From: Prevotella sp. UBA6447
Lineage (GTDB): Bacteria; Bacteroidota; Bacteroidia; Bacteroidales; Bacteroidaceae
Length of the DNA: 62,844 nt
Direction of reading: 5' to 3'
Assembly: GCA_002437115.1 (NCBI GenBank)
Contig: DJOD01000048.1
Span: 1 to 62,844, forward strand
This document shows positions 16,513 through 24,911 of this stretch, one piece after another. A program made the position numbers and the translations under genes. Under the pieces are notes generated by a model. That model was not told the origin of the DNA and did no database searches. It worked only from the letters and a program-made list of their open reading frames with translations. The first letter of the stretch is position 1. Every line of letters begins with the position of its first letter.

Positions 16513-17439
16513 TTAATATAGTCTTAACACGTCTCCGACTTGAATCTCGTAGTCGGGCTTGAGGTGGTTTTTCTTGTAGAGATTCTTCAGCCTGATGCCG
16601 TAGTATTGCGAAATCATGTACATGCTTTCGCCTGCCTTGACCACGTGGGGGCGCTTCTTGTATTCCTTGGGTGCTCTGCGCCGTTTCTTCTTGAGGTAGA
16701 CAATCTCGCCCGCGTGGAGCACGTCCTTGCGGTTGCGCTCGTTGTAGGAGGCCAGCTTCCGGTAGCTCAGCCCTGTCTCCTTGCCGATGCTCTTGAAGGT
16801 GTCGCCCTCGCGCGCCACGATGTAATAGTTCTTGTTGAAGCGGTGGATGGGGTGCAACCCGGAGTCGGCGTTGACAGGACGGTCGTTGCCCGATCGCTTG
16901 GCCATGAACTTGTCGTAGCTTCGGGCCTTGTCGTATTGCCAGAGCTTGTAGAGCTCAATGAGGTCGATAAGCTTCTTGGCGTAGTTGGGGTTGGTGGCGT
17001 ACCCGCATGCCTTCAGGCCGTTGGCCCATCCACGGTAGTCGGTTTGGCCCAGCTTGAACAGTCGGGCGTAGCGTGCGTTCTTGGACAGGAACTTGCTGTG
17101 GTCCTCGAAGCTTTCGCGCGCTGTCTCGTACACGCGGAAACATTCGTTGGCCGTGTCGTCGTCTTTGTTCATCGACGGCCCGGTCCACCCGTGGCACTTG
17201 ATGCCGAAATGGTTGTTGCCGCGCGTGGAGAGGTCGCTCCTTCCGGCGCTGCTCTCAAAAAGGCCTTGCGCCAAGGTGATGCTCGCGGGGATGCGGTACT
17301 TGAGCATCTCCTCGATGGCGAGGTCCTTGTACTGGTCGATGTATGTTTGGTAAAGCTGATTCCACTTCATCTGCGCATGGGCGGTTGTGACCGCGCAAAG
17401 GAAGAGGAAGCAACCCAATAATTGTCTGAATCGAGGCAT
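16513..17439 (-). CDS. Glucosaminidase with two LysM domains
   Basis: A 308-residue exported peptidoglycan hydrolase. Signal peptide about 1-22. A GH73-type N-acetylglucosaminidase domain (about 25-170) includes ITLAQGLFESSAGRSDLS with the catalytic Glu, NNHFGIKCHGW and YATNPNYAKKLIDLI. Two LysM repeats follow (about 208-252 and 262-308, the latter starting HVVKAGESMYMISQYYGI). It cuts or remodels septal or sacculus peptidoglycan. First gene of the operon; the promoter lies 27 bases upstream. Confidence 0.9.
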   Translation of the reverse strand: MPRFRQLLGCFLFLCAVTTAHAQMKWNQLYQTYIDQYKDLAIEEMLKYRIPASITLAQGLFESSAGRSDLSTRGNNHFGIKCHGWTGPSMNKDDDTANECFRVYETARESFEDHSKFLSKNARYARLFKLGQTDYRGWANGLKACGYATNPNYAKKLIDLIELYKLWQYDKARSYDKFMAKRSGNDRPVNADSGLHPIHRFNKNYYIVAREGDTFKSIGKETGLSYRKLASYNERNRKDVLHAGEIVYLKKKRRRAPKEYKKRPHVVKAGESMYMISQYYGIRLKNLYKKNHLKPDYEIQVGDVLRLY

Positions 17440-17465
17440 GTGAATAGCTTACTTTACGTTGTATG

Positions 17466-17473
17466 CAAAGTTA
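17466..17473 (-). promoter_or_regulatory. Promoter -7 box for the glucosaminidase-M64-TPR operon
   Basis: Minus-strand TAACTTTG directly after the terminator of the glycine cleavage operon. Confidence 0.55.
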
Positions 17474-17475
17474 AT

Positions 17476-17513
17476 AAAAAAAGCCTATAGTGAAGGGCTA
17501 TGGGCTTTTTTTT
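17476..17513 (-). terminator. Terminator of the glycine cleavage operon
   Basis: A stem of about 13 bp, aaaaagcctatag with ctatgggcttttt, flanked by A and T runs on both sides. It can act on either strand, but the gene reaching it is lpd on the minus strand. Confidence 0.75.
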
Positions 17514-17592
17514 AACTTTTCGTCGAGAGTCGGGCGGAGACGTCTGCTTTCCTGTTGCCTTTTTTCAGAGTGTTTTCGTGTGCTTGCCGTGT

Positions 17593-18921
17593 TCAATGGC
17601 TTGCCGCATCCAAAATGATTTCAGACAGCGTGGGATGGATGTGCACTATCTCCGCCAGGCGGTCAAGGGTTACGTCGAAGTTCATCAAAGACGACAATTC
17701 CTGGATGAGCCATGACGCGTCTTGCCCAATGGCGTGGCACCCCACGAGCTTGCCCTGGTCGTCGCAGATGATTTTCAGCAACCCCTCGGTCGCCTCGATG
17801 GCTTGCGCCCTGCCGTTGGCCCTGTATGTGGCCTTGTGGGTGGTGCATGCCAGCCCCTGTTGCTTGCACGCTTCTTCCGTGAGTCCTGCTGAAGCCACTT
17901 CGGGATGGGTGAAGACCGCTGCTGGCATGATGTCGAGCCGGATGTTGTCGGGCTTCCCCAGCAGGTGGTTGACGGCCCGGTAGCCTTGGAAGGTTGCCGC
18001 GTGCGCCAGCATTTGCCGCCCGTTGACGTCGCCGATGGCGTAGATGTGGGGCGTTGAGGTTTGCATGTCCTCGTCGACCACTATGCCTTTCTTGCCCACT
18101 TCGACCGTGGTGTTCTCCAGCCCTAACCCCTCCACGTTGGCTTGCCGCCCGGTGGCCACAAGGATGCGGTCGGCCTGCCATGTTTCCGTCTTTTCCTTCT
18201 TGATGTTTTTGAAGGTTGCCGTTCCGCCCTCCACTTTTTGCAAGGCGCATCCCAAATGGAAAGCCACGCCTCGCTTTTCCATGGCTTTTCGCAAGCGGCG
18301 GGCTATTTCCTGGTCCATGGCCGGAAGACATTCCTTTTGAAACTCCACGATGGCGACCGTGCTTCCCAAGGCTTGGAAGATTGTGGCCATCTCCAGGCCT
18401 ATGACGCCCGCCCCGATGATGCAGAGGCGTTGGGGGAGCGAAGCCTGTCCGAGCAATTGCGCAGACGTGACCACGTGGGGGTTGTCCTGTAGCTCCTTGG
18501 CTCCCAACCCCTCCACGTGTGGCATCTTTGCCTTTGAGCCCGTGGCGATGATGCAATTGTCTGCCGAGAATGTCTCTTCGCCCACCTGGATGGTGGTGTT
18601 GTCCAGGAAAGAAGCCTTTCCGTGCACAAAGGAGATGTCCGGGTGGTGAAGGATGTTGCCAACACCCGTGCGCATTCCGGCGACGAGTTGGTCTTTGCGT
18701 AGCATGGCTCTTTCCAGCAGGGAGGAGCCGTCCTCTTTCCCGGAGGCTTTCTCAACATCGTGGATCAGGGCTTTTGTGGGGATGCACCCGCTGTTGAGGC
18801 AGGTTCCTCCCACAAGGTTCTCCTCTGCTATCACGACGCGAAGGCCTTGCCGCGCGGCGTAGGCGGCCGCCTGGTATCCGCCTGGCCCGCTTCCTATGAT
18901 GATGAGGTCAGTTTGCTTCAT
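17593..18921 (-). CDS. lpd: Dihydrolipoyl dehydrogenase (L protein)
   Basis: A 442-residue flavoprotein disulfide reductase that reoxidises the dihydrolipoyl group of GcvH with NAD. FAD motif GSGPGGYQAA lies at residues 10-19. The redox pair is Cys41/Cys46 in GGTCLNSGCIPTK, and the NAD motif is IIGAGVIGLE. The C-terminal interface with the catalytic His is seen in IVHIHPTLSE. Its ATG overlaps the gcvPB stop, making it the last gene of the glycine cleavage operon. Confidence 0.95.
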   Translation of the reverse strand: MKQTDLIIIGSGPGGYQAAAYAARQGLRVVIAEENLVGGTCLNSGCIPTKALIHDVEKASGKEDGSSLLERAMLRKDQLVAGMRTGVGNILHHPDISFVHGKASFLDNTTIQVGEETFSADNCIIATGSKAKMPHVEGLGAKELQDNPHVVTSAQLLGQASLPQRLCIIGAGVIGLEMATIFQALGSTVAIVEFQKECLPAMDQEIARRLRKAMEKRGVAFHLGCALQKVEGGTATFKNIKKEKTETWQADRILVATGRQANVEGLGLENTTVEVGKKGIVVDEDMQTSTPHIYAIGDVNGRQMLAHAATFQGYRAVNHLLGKPDNIRLDIMPAAVFTHPEVASAGLTEEACKQQGLACTTHKATYRANGRAQAIEATEGLLKIICDDQGKLVGCHAIGQDASWLIQELSSLMNFDVTLDRLAEIVHIHPTLSEIILDAASH

Positions 18922-20321
18922 GACATTGTGGGTTCGTGGGGTTCGGCATACGTCAACACGGGATGCTTGGCGGCGAGTACGTCGTCCACCCGCTTGATGG
19001 GAGTGTTGTGGGGGGCTGTCTTCACAAGGTCAGGATTGTCCTTGGCCTCATGGGCTATTTGCCGCATGGCGGAGATGAAGCGGTCGATGGTTTCCAGGCT
19101 CTCGCTTTCCGTGGGTTCTATCATCATGGCCTCGTGGAAGAGGAGCGGGAAGTAGATGGTTGGGGCGTGGAAGCCCAAATCGAGCAGCCGCTTGGCCACG
19201 TCCATGGTGGTCACGCCGGTTGACTTGTCTCGCAGGCCGTCGAACACAAATTCATGCTTGCTCAGGCCCTTGATGGGAAGCTCGTAGTCGTTCTTGAGCG
19301 AAGCCTTGATGTAGCTGGCGTTGAGCGTGGCCAGCGGCCCAACCTGCTTGATGTACTCGCGCCCGAGGCTGAGGATGTAGGCCCAGGCGCGCATCTCCAC
19401 GAGGAAGTTGCCCTGGTAGGGGTTGACGGTGGGGAAGAAAGGCTCCAGACCCTTGCGGCAGCCCACAGGCCCGCTGCCGGGGCCTCCGCCGCCGTGTGGC
19501 GTGGAGAACGTCTTGTGCAGGTTGAGGTGGATGACGTCGAAGCCCATGTCGCCCGGGCGGCACACGCCCAGCAGCGGGTTGAGGTTGGCCCCGTCATAAT
19601 ACATCAAGCCGCCACACTGGTGCACCATGTCGACGATCCGGGTGATGTCGTGTTCGAAGATGCCCAGCGTGTTGGGGTTGGTCATCATCATGGCCGCCAC
19701 CGTGTCGTCGAGCTTGCTGGCCAGGTCGTCGACATCGACCGTCCCGTCGTCCTTGCTTTTTACCTCTACGACCTCCAGTCCGCACACCGCCGCTGAGGCG
19801 GGGTTGGTGCCGTGGGCCGAGTCGGGCACGAGCACCTTCGTGCGCTTGGTGTCGCCCCGGCTCTCATGATAGCCCCTGATAATCATGAGGCCCGTGAGCT
19901 CACCGTGGGCTCCGGCGCATGGCTTGAGCGTGAAGTCGGCCATGCCCGTAATCTCGCAAAGCATCTGTTTCAGTTCGTCGGCAAGAGTCTGCGCGCCCTC
20001 CACGGTCTTCGCTGGTTGCAGCGGGTGCAGGTTCTTGAAGTCGGGATGGTTGGCCGCCTCCTCGTTGATCTTGGGGTTGTACTTCATCGTGCAAGAGCCC
20101 AAGGGGTAGAAGCCGTTGTCCACGCCGAAGTTGTTGCCGCTATGGTTGGTGTAGTGGCGCACCACCGTCATCTCGTCACACTCGGGCAGGGCGGGCCCTT
20201 CCTTCCGCTGTGAGGCTTGGGGCAGCTCATGACGCGGAAACGGATTTCGGGGAAGGCTGTATCCGATGCGCCCCGGACTGCTCAGCTCGAAGATGAGGCG
20301 GTCATATAATTGATTGTTCAT
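18918..20321 (-). CDS. gcvPB: Glycine dehydrogenase (decarboxylating) subunit 2
   Basis: PLP-carrying half of the split P protein, 467 residues. The Schiff-base lysine is Lys270 in NLHKTFSTPHGGGGPG. Other family segments are PLGSCTMKYNPK, AGAHGELTGLM and VPDSAHGTNPAS. It decarboxylates glycine and passes the aminomethyl group to lipoyl-GcvH. It lies 31 bases downstream of gcvPA, the other half, with which it must assemble. Confidence 0.96.
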   Translation of the reverse strand: MNNQLYDRLIFELSSPGRIGYSLPRNPFPRHELPQASQRKEGPALPECDEMTVVRHYTNHSGNNFGVDNGFYPLGSCTMKYNPKINEEAANHPDFKNLHPLQPAKTVEGAQTLADELKQMLCEITGMADFTLKPCAGAHGELTGLMIIRGYHESRGDTKRTKVLVPDSAHGTNPASAAVCGLEVVEVKSKDDGTVDVDDLASKLDDTVAAMMMTNPNTLGIFEHDITRIVDMVHQCGGLMYYDGANLNPLLGVCRPGDMGFDVIHLNLHKTFSTPHGGGGPGSGPVGCRKGLEPFFPTVNPYQGNFLVEMRAWAYILSLGREYIKQVGPLATLNASYIKASLKNDYELPIKGLSKHEFVFDGLRDKSTGVTTMDVAKRLLDLGFHAPTIYFPLLFHEAMMIEPTESESLETIDRFISAMRQIAHEAKDNPDLVKTAPHNTPIKRVDDVLAAKHPVLTYAEPHEPTMS

Positions 20322-20352
20322 GAATCGGGGAATTTAAAGTGTGATGAAGGTT

Positions 20353-21669
20353 TCATGGCACCCAAGCCACCAGTTGGTCAATCTCTTCCTTGCTGCGTTG
20401 CTCGGTGACGGCCAGCATGACGGTGTCGTCGGCAATGGCTACGCCGCCCAGGAACCCATGGTCGACCCACCGCTCCTGGAGGGCGGGCAGGTCGCCGTCG
20501 TAGCGGACGCAAAACTCGTTGAGATATTCCTTGCCAGGGAACGCGTCGTGGAAGTGGCCTGTGGCCAAGAGCCGGTCGTGTAGGTAGTGGGCGCCGTCAC
20601 ATCCCATCTGTGTGGCCTCGCGCAGCCCCTTGGGACCCATGGCGGCCATGTAGATGGTCACCCAGAGCGCCATGAGGCTCTCGTTGGAGCAGATGTTGGA
20701 TGTGGCCCGTTGGCGCCTGATGTGCTGCTCGCGCGCCTGGAGCGTCAGCACGAAAGCGCGCTTGCCGTCTTGGTCTACGGTCTGTCCGACGATGCGTCCC
20801 GGCATCTTGCGCATGAGCTTTTCGGTGGTGCACATGTAGCCGATGTAGGGCCCTCCCCACGACATGGGAATGCCCAGGCTCTGCCCCTCGCCGACGGCGA
20901 TGTCGGCCCCCCATTCGCCCGGTGTCTTCAGCAGGGAGAGGTCGGCGGCTATGCTGTTGATGGCCAGGAGCGCCTTGGCCTCGTGGCAACGGTCGGCCAC
21001 TCCCGTGAAGTCTTCGATGATGCCGTAGCGGTTGGGCTGTTGCACGATGACGGCGGCCACACCGCCCTCCGCCAGTGTGGCGTCGAGCGTCGAGAAGTCG
21101 GTGGCGCCACCGGTCGTGGGCAGGGTGACCAGCTCGATGCCGTGGAAGTGGGCATAGGTCTTCACCACCTCTTGCACCTTGGGGTCCAGGCCGTCGCTGA
21201 CGACGACCTTGTGTGTCTTCTTGGTGGCCGCGACAGCCATCAGGGCGGCTTCGGCGGTCGCCGTTGCGCCATCGTACATCGAGGCGTTGGACACCTCCAT
21301 GCCCGTGAGGCGCGCCATCATGGTCTGGTATTCAAAGATGTAGTGCAAGGTGCCTTGCGAAATTTCGGCCTGGTAGGGCGTGTAGCTGGTCAGGTACTCC
21401 GACCGCTCCACGAGCTGCGGGATGATGGCCGGTGTGTAGTGGTCGTAGACACCCGCTCCCGCAAAGCAGACCAGTTGCTTGTTGAGCTTGCCCAAACGGT
21501 CGAGTCTCTTGCGGATCTCCATCTCGCTCTGCGAGGGGGGCAGGTCGTAGTCGCCCTTGAGGCGCACGCCCTGGGGCACGTCCTTGTAGAGGTCGTCGAC
21601 GGAGCCAATGCCGATGACCTCGAGCATGTGCCGGATGTCGTCGGGCGTTTGTGGTAAAAAGCGGTGCAT
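20353..21669 (-). CDS. gcvPA: Glycine dehydrogenase (decarboxylating) subunit 1
   Basis: N-terminal half of the split P protein, 438 residues. It opens with FLPQTPDDIRHMLEVIG and includes YTPYQAEISQGTLHYIFEYQ, ASMYDGATATAEA and GEGQSLGIPMSWGGPYIG. It has no PLP lysine of its own and works as a heterodimer with gcvPB. Its ATG follows the gcvH stop with no gap. Confidence 0.95.
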   Translation of the reverse strand: MHRFLPQTPDDIRHMLEVIGIGSVDDLYKDVPQGVRLKGDYDLPPSQSEMEIRKRLDRLGKLNKQLVCFAGAGVYDHYTPAIIPQLVERSEYLTSYTPYQAEISQGTLHYIFEYQTMMARLTGMEVSNASMYDGATATAEAALMAVAATKKTHKVVVSDGLDPKVQEVVKTYAHFHGIELVTLPTTGGATDFSTLDATLAEGGVAAVIVQQPNRYGIIEDFTGVADRCHEAKALLAINSIAADLSLLKTPGEWGADIAVGEGQSLGIPMSWGGPYIGYMCTTEKLMRKMPGRIVGQTVDQDGKRAFVLTLQAREQHIRRQRATSNICSNESLMALWVTIYMAAMGPKGLREATQMGCDGAHYLHDRLLATGHFHDAFPGKEYLNEFCVRYDGDLPALQERWVDHGFLGGVAIADDTVMLAVTEQRSKEEIDQLVAWVP

Positions 21670-22029
21670 CTATTGGTTTTTTGAGTTGTACGTGGCCTCG
21701 TCCATGAGCGCCTTGAGCTCCGACGGGTCGGAAAGTTTCACCTTGATGATCCAGTTGTCGGCGGCGTCCTGGTTGATGAGCTCGGGGCTGTCCTCCAGGG
21801 CCTCGTTGACCTCGACTACCGTGCCGCTCACGGGCGCAAGCAGGTCGCTGGCGGCCTTGACGCTCTCGACGGCGCCAAACACGTCGCCTGCCGTCACGTC
21901 GTCGTCCACGTCGGGCATGTCCACGTAGACGATGTTGCCAAGTTGTTTCTGGGCGTAGTCGGTAATGCCGACATATCCGAATTCTCCTTCTACACAAACA
22001 TATTCGTGGGTCTCGCTGTAATAGGTCAT
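21670..22029 (-). CDS. gcvH: Glycine cleavage system H protein
   Basis: Lipoyl carrier of the system, 119 residues. The lipoylated lysine is Lys58 in GAVESVKAASDL. The C-terminal NWIIKVKLSDPSELKALM is typical. It shuttles the aminomethyl group between P, T and L proteins, all encoded beside it. Lipoylation is probably by the lipoate ligase encoded at the head of the same operon. Confidence 0.96.
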   Translation of the reverse strand: MTYYSETHEYVCVEGEFGYVGITDYAQKQLGNIVYVDMPDVDDDVTAGDVFGAVESVKAASDLLAPVSGTVVEVNEALEDSPELINQDAADNWIIKVKLSDPSELKALMDEATYNSKNQ

Positions 22030-22104
22030 GATTGTTTTATGATTAATGGTTAATGTTGCTTGGGAAATGCTTGCCCATGGCTTGTTGGCGCAGGCAAGTG
22101 GCGG

Positions 22105-23190
22105 TCACTTGTGGTAACGCTTGTCGTAGAACTTCTTCTTGACGATGGTGCCCGGGAAGGTCTTCTTGCGGATCTGCACCTCCACGCGGTCGCCGAGCTT
22201 TAGTGAAGAGTCGACCAGGGCTACGGCGCAACTCTTCTCCACGGAGATGAGGCGGTAGCCGGTGGTGACCTCTCCGACCTCCTGTCCGTCGCGGAGCACC
22301 TTGTAGCCATGTCGCGGCACGGCTCGGTCGTCGAGCATGAGGCCGCGAAGGCGGCGCGCCACGCCCTCGTTCTTTTGCTTGAGCAAGGCCTCGCGTCCGA
22401 TGAACTCGGGCTTGTCCAGCTTGCAGAACATGCCGAGGCCTGCCATGATGGGCGATATGTCGCGGGAGAGCTCGTCGCCATAGAGCGGCAGGCCCACCTC
22501 GAAGCGCAGCGTGTCGCGGCAACCCAGTCCGCAGGGCTTGCATCGGCCGCTGGCCATGAGCTTGTCCCACTGGCTGACGATGTAGCCGTGGCTGCCGTAG
22601 ATTTCAAACCCGTCTTCACCCGTGTAGCCCGTGCGGCTTACGATGACCTCCTGGCCGTCGGTCTCGATGGTCTTGGCCGTGTAGAACGCCAGCTCCTTGC
22701 AGGGGATGCGCAGCACCTCCTCCATGACGGCCTCGGCCTCGGGGCCTTGCACGGCCAGCTGGCCATAGCGGTCGGAGCAGGCGTCCACTTGGATGTCGAA
22801 GCCTTCGGCGCAAGCCATGATCCATTCCATGTCCTTGTCGATGTTGGCGGCGTTGATGACGAGGAAGAACCGCTGCGGGCCCATCTTGTAGACCAGCAAG
22901 TCGTCGACCGTCCCGCCGTCGGGGTAGCACATCATGCCGTAGAAGATCTTGCCGACGGGTGCTCCGGCGATGTCGCCTGTGAAGATGTGGTTGACAAAGC
23001 GCTCGGCGCTGTCGCCCGTGACGAGGACCTCGCCCATGTGTGAGACGTCGAAGACGCCACAATGCTGGCGCACGGCGTTGTGCTCGTCGATGATGGATGA
23101 GTATTGTATGGGCATGTCAAACCCGCCGAAGGGCTGCATGAGCGCGCCGAGCTCGACATGGCGGTCGTAGAGGCATGTACGCTTGTTCAT
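22105..23190 (-). CDS. gcvT: Aminomethyltransferase (T protein)
   Basis: A 361-residue tetrahydrofolate-dependent enzyme that releases ammonia from aminomethyl-GcvH. Recognisable segments are MPIQYSSIIDEHNAVRQ, GVFDVSHMGEV, SRTGYTGEDGFEIY and GLGCRDTLRFEVGLPLYG with the conserved Arg and Asp. It lies between lplA and gcvH, about 60-75 bases from each. Confidence 0.96.
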   Translation of the reverse strand: MNKRTCLYDRHVELGALMQPFGGFDMPIQYSSIIDEHNAVRQHCGVFDVSHMGEVLVTGDSAERFVNHIFTGDIAGAPVGKIFYGMMCYPDGGTVDDLLVYKMGPQRFFLVINAANIDKDMEWIMACAEGFDIQVDACSDRYGQLAVQGPEAEAVMEEVLRIPCKELAFYTAKTIETDGQEVIVSRTGYTGEDGFEIYGSHGYIVSQWDKLMASGRCKPCGLGCRDTLRFEVGLPLYGDELSRDISPIMAGLGMFCKLDKPEFIGREALLKQKNEGVARRLRGLMLDDRAVPRHGYKVLRDGQEVGEVTTGYRLISVEKSCAVALVDSSLKLGDRVEVQIRKKTFPGTIVKKKFYDKRYHK

Positions 23191-23253
23191 GGGTGTGTTA
23201 TGTTTAGTGTTAGTCTTTTGTGCTGTTGGCGGGGTGCTGTTGGCGGGGTGCGG

Positions 23254-23970
23254 TCAGGTGCGCTTGCCGTAGATGAAGTCGGGGGCGAGGTATTCCTTCT
23301 CTATGTCCTCTATGTCTTGCCGGTCTTTCGGGCCAAGCGTGAGTGTGGAGGTGCAGATGGCGGCGCGCAACTTGGCTTTCATCTCCTCAAGCGTGAGGGG
23401 CGTGAAATCCTTGAGCAGGGTGATGCGCTGCCTGACGCTCTTGACGCCGTTGCGCCTGAGCTTCCGCTGGCTGGGCGTGATGGCGTGCGTCATGTGCTCC
23501 ATGTCGGTGTCGTAGAGCAGTGTGCCGTGGGCTATGACGCGGTCGGGGAGGTGTAGGATGGCGTTGCCCGATATTTTCTGTCCCTGGAGCAGGATGTCGT
23601 TGTGGTCGTTGCGCTCGGCGGGTATGCCGATGGCGCGGAGGGCGCTTGTGAGGAGGCCCATGTAGCGGGCGAAGCAGTCGCCGACGCTTTCCTCGCCCGT
23701 GATGTAGGAGAGCATGACGTTTCCCATGTCGGCGTAGACGCAGCCGCCTCCGCTCTTGCGCCGGTAGAACTGGATGGCGTGGGCCTTGCAGTAGTCGATG
23801 TTGACCTCGTCGTCGATGACTTGGTTGCGTCCGAAGATGACGGTGGGGTTCACTTGCCACATGAAGAAGCAGTCTTCCCCCTGGTAGACCCGACGGGCCA
23901 CGTGTTCCTCCATGGCCAGGTAGAAGGGGAGCGGCATGGGACTTGTTGTGTCGAGGTCGACATAAATCAT
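23254..23970 (-). CDS. lplA: Lipoate-protein ligase A
   Basis: A 238-residue LplA/LipB-fold enzyme. The motif RRKSGGGCVYADMGN and the substrate loop with ISGNAILHLPDRVIAHGTLLY are clear. It attaches free lipoate to the lysine of GcvH and other lipoyl domains. I start at 23970 (MIYVDLDTTSPM); the upstream Met at 24009 precedes a basic non-conserved stretch and overlaps the promoter. First gene of the glycine cleavage operon, so salvage of lipoate is co-expressed with its main target. Confidence 0.92.
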   Translation of the reverse strand: MIYVDLDTTSPMPLPFYLAMEEHVARRVYQGEDCFFMWQVNPTVIFGRNQVIDDEVNIDYCKAHAIQFYRRKSGGGCVYADMGNVMLSYITGEESVGDCFARYMGLLTSALRAIGIPAERNDHNDILLQGQKISGNAILHLPDRVIAHGTLLYDTDMEHMTHAITPSQRKLRRNGVKSVRQRITLLKDFTPLTLEEMKAKLRAAICTSTLTLGPKDRQDIEDIEKEYLAPDFIYGKRT

Positions 23971-24006
23971 GGGCGTAGGTTTGTTTTTGTGGTTTTGTTG
24001 ATGTTG

Positions 24007-24038
24007 CAAATATACGGTTTTAATTCATGCGCTCCAAA
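24007..24038 (-). promoter_or_regulatory. Promoter of the lplA-gcv operon
   Basis: On the minus strand TTTG (24038-24035), a 20-base spacer and TATATTTG (24014-24007), a near-consensus Bacteroidota promoter 37 bases before the lplA start. Confidence 0.75.
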
Positions 24039-24358
24039 CTTTTTCGCCATAATTTTGTGGCCTGGGCGAGTTTTTTTGGGGATTAGCCGTTGTTGTCGTC
24101 GGTGGGCCACGGAGAGCTCGTTGAGCACGGGAGCGTGTCGGCGTAGGTGGCTGTGGGCACCATCTTGGCGTTTGGGTGTGAAGTGTTGTTTCGTGTTTCT
24201 CTTAATGCCCGTTAATGAGCGGTAGTTTCATTCGTGGCTTGTCGAGGGGCGGCAGGGGGCGAGGGGCGGTTTCACTTGATGGCTGTAGCTGTGGGGTTTC
24301 TGTATAATGCAAAGGTACGACATTTTATTCAAATCGCCAAATTTTTCGGCTTGTCGCG

Positions 24359-24410
24359 GCGCGAAGGGTTGGAAGGTTACACGGTTACAGGTTACAGGTT
24401 ACAATAAGGG
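24359..24410. repeat. Direct repeat copy 1 (52 bp, built on ggttaca heptamers)
   Basis: This unit and the one at 24444-24495 differ at only two of 52 positions. Their central 28 bases are tandem ggttaca-type heptamers. A TAnnTTTG-like box on the minus strand (24310-24317) lies just outside. Confidence 0.85.
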
Positions 24411-24443
24411 GGTTGCGCTCTGCGCAGGCCTCCACGGCGCGCA

Positions 24444-24495
24444 GCGCGAAAGGTTGGAAGGTTACACGGTTGCAGGTTACAGGTTACAATAAGGG
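24444..24495. repeat. Direct repeat copy 2 (52 bp)
   Basis: Second copy, starting 85 bp after the first. Both units are preceded by GC-rich sequence containing gcgcgaa. No spacer regularity or third direct copy is present, so this is not a CRISPR array. Confidence 0.85.
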
Positions 24496-24534
24496 TGGTA
24501 CCATTGTGCGCAGGATGAGACTATAGTAAATAGG

Positions 24535-24670
24535 TATAATATATATAATTAATATTATACATATTATATATATTTAATATATTATATATATTTTTAACAC
24601 ATATTATATATAATTAATATATATTATATATATTTAACATATAATATATAATATATACATTATATATTTT
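24535..24670. repeat. AT-only block with nested palindromes
   Basis: About 135 bases that are almost purely A and T, made of repeated tatataattaatata and atattatatata segments able to fold into several hairpins. It is bracketed by the heptamer repeats on the left and their inverted copy on the right. I see no gene between 24010 and 24911. Confidence 0.8.
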
Positions 24671-24726
24671 TTATCCTCCTCTCTTGGCTCCTCTCCGATG
24701 TGTTCCGAACATGTCGACCCCCTTCA

Positions 24727-24754
24727 TGTAACCTGTAACCTGTAACCGTGTAAC
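24727..24754. repeat. Inverted copy of the heptamer core (28 bp)
   Basis: The reverse complement of this segment matches positions 24376-24403 exactly over 28 bases. With copy 1 it forms a long-range inverted repeat around the AT block. Confidence 0.85.
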
Positions 24755-24911
24755 TTTTCGTCGGCCTCCACCTTTTGCCTTCCCCTTCCGCCTTGCTTGC
24801 GCTTGCGGGGGCGCTTGCGGGTGATGGCCCCTCCGGAAAAACACGCGGGGCGACACCAGCCAGTGCGGGCCGGCGCCGCCCCGAAGTCGGTGTTTCCGCT
24901 TGGGAGGGGTA

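Noticed and set aside
24359..24495. CRISPR array
   Set aside because: Only two direct copies, made of internal heptamers, with no third unit, no regular spacers and no cas genes.
24671..24856. Short minus-strand ORF containing VTRLQVTGY
   Set aside because: The peptide is simply the translation of the heptamer repeat and part of the AT block border, not a gene.
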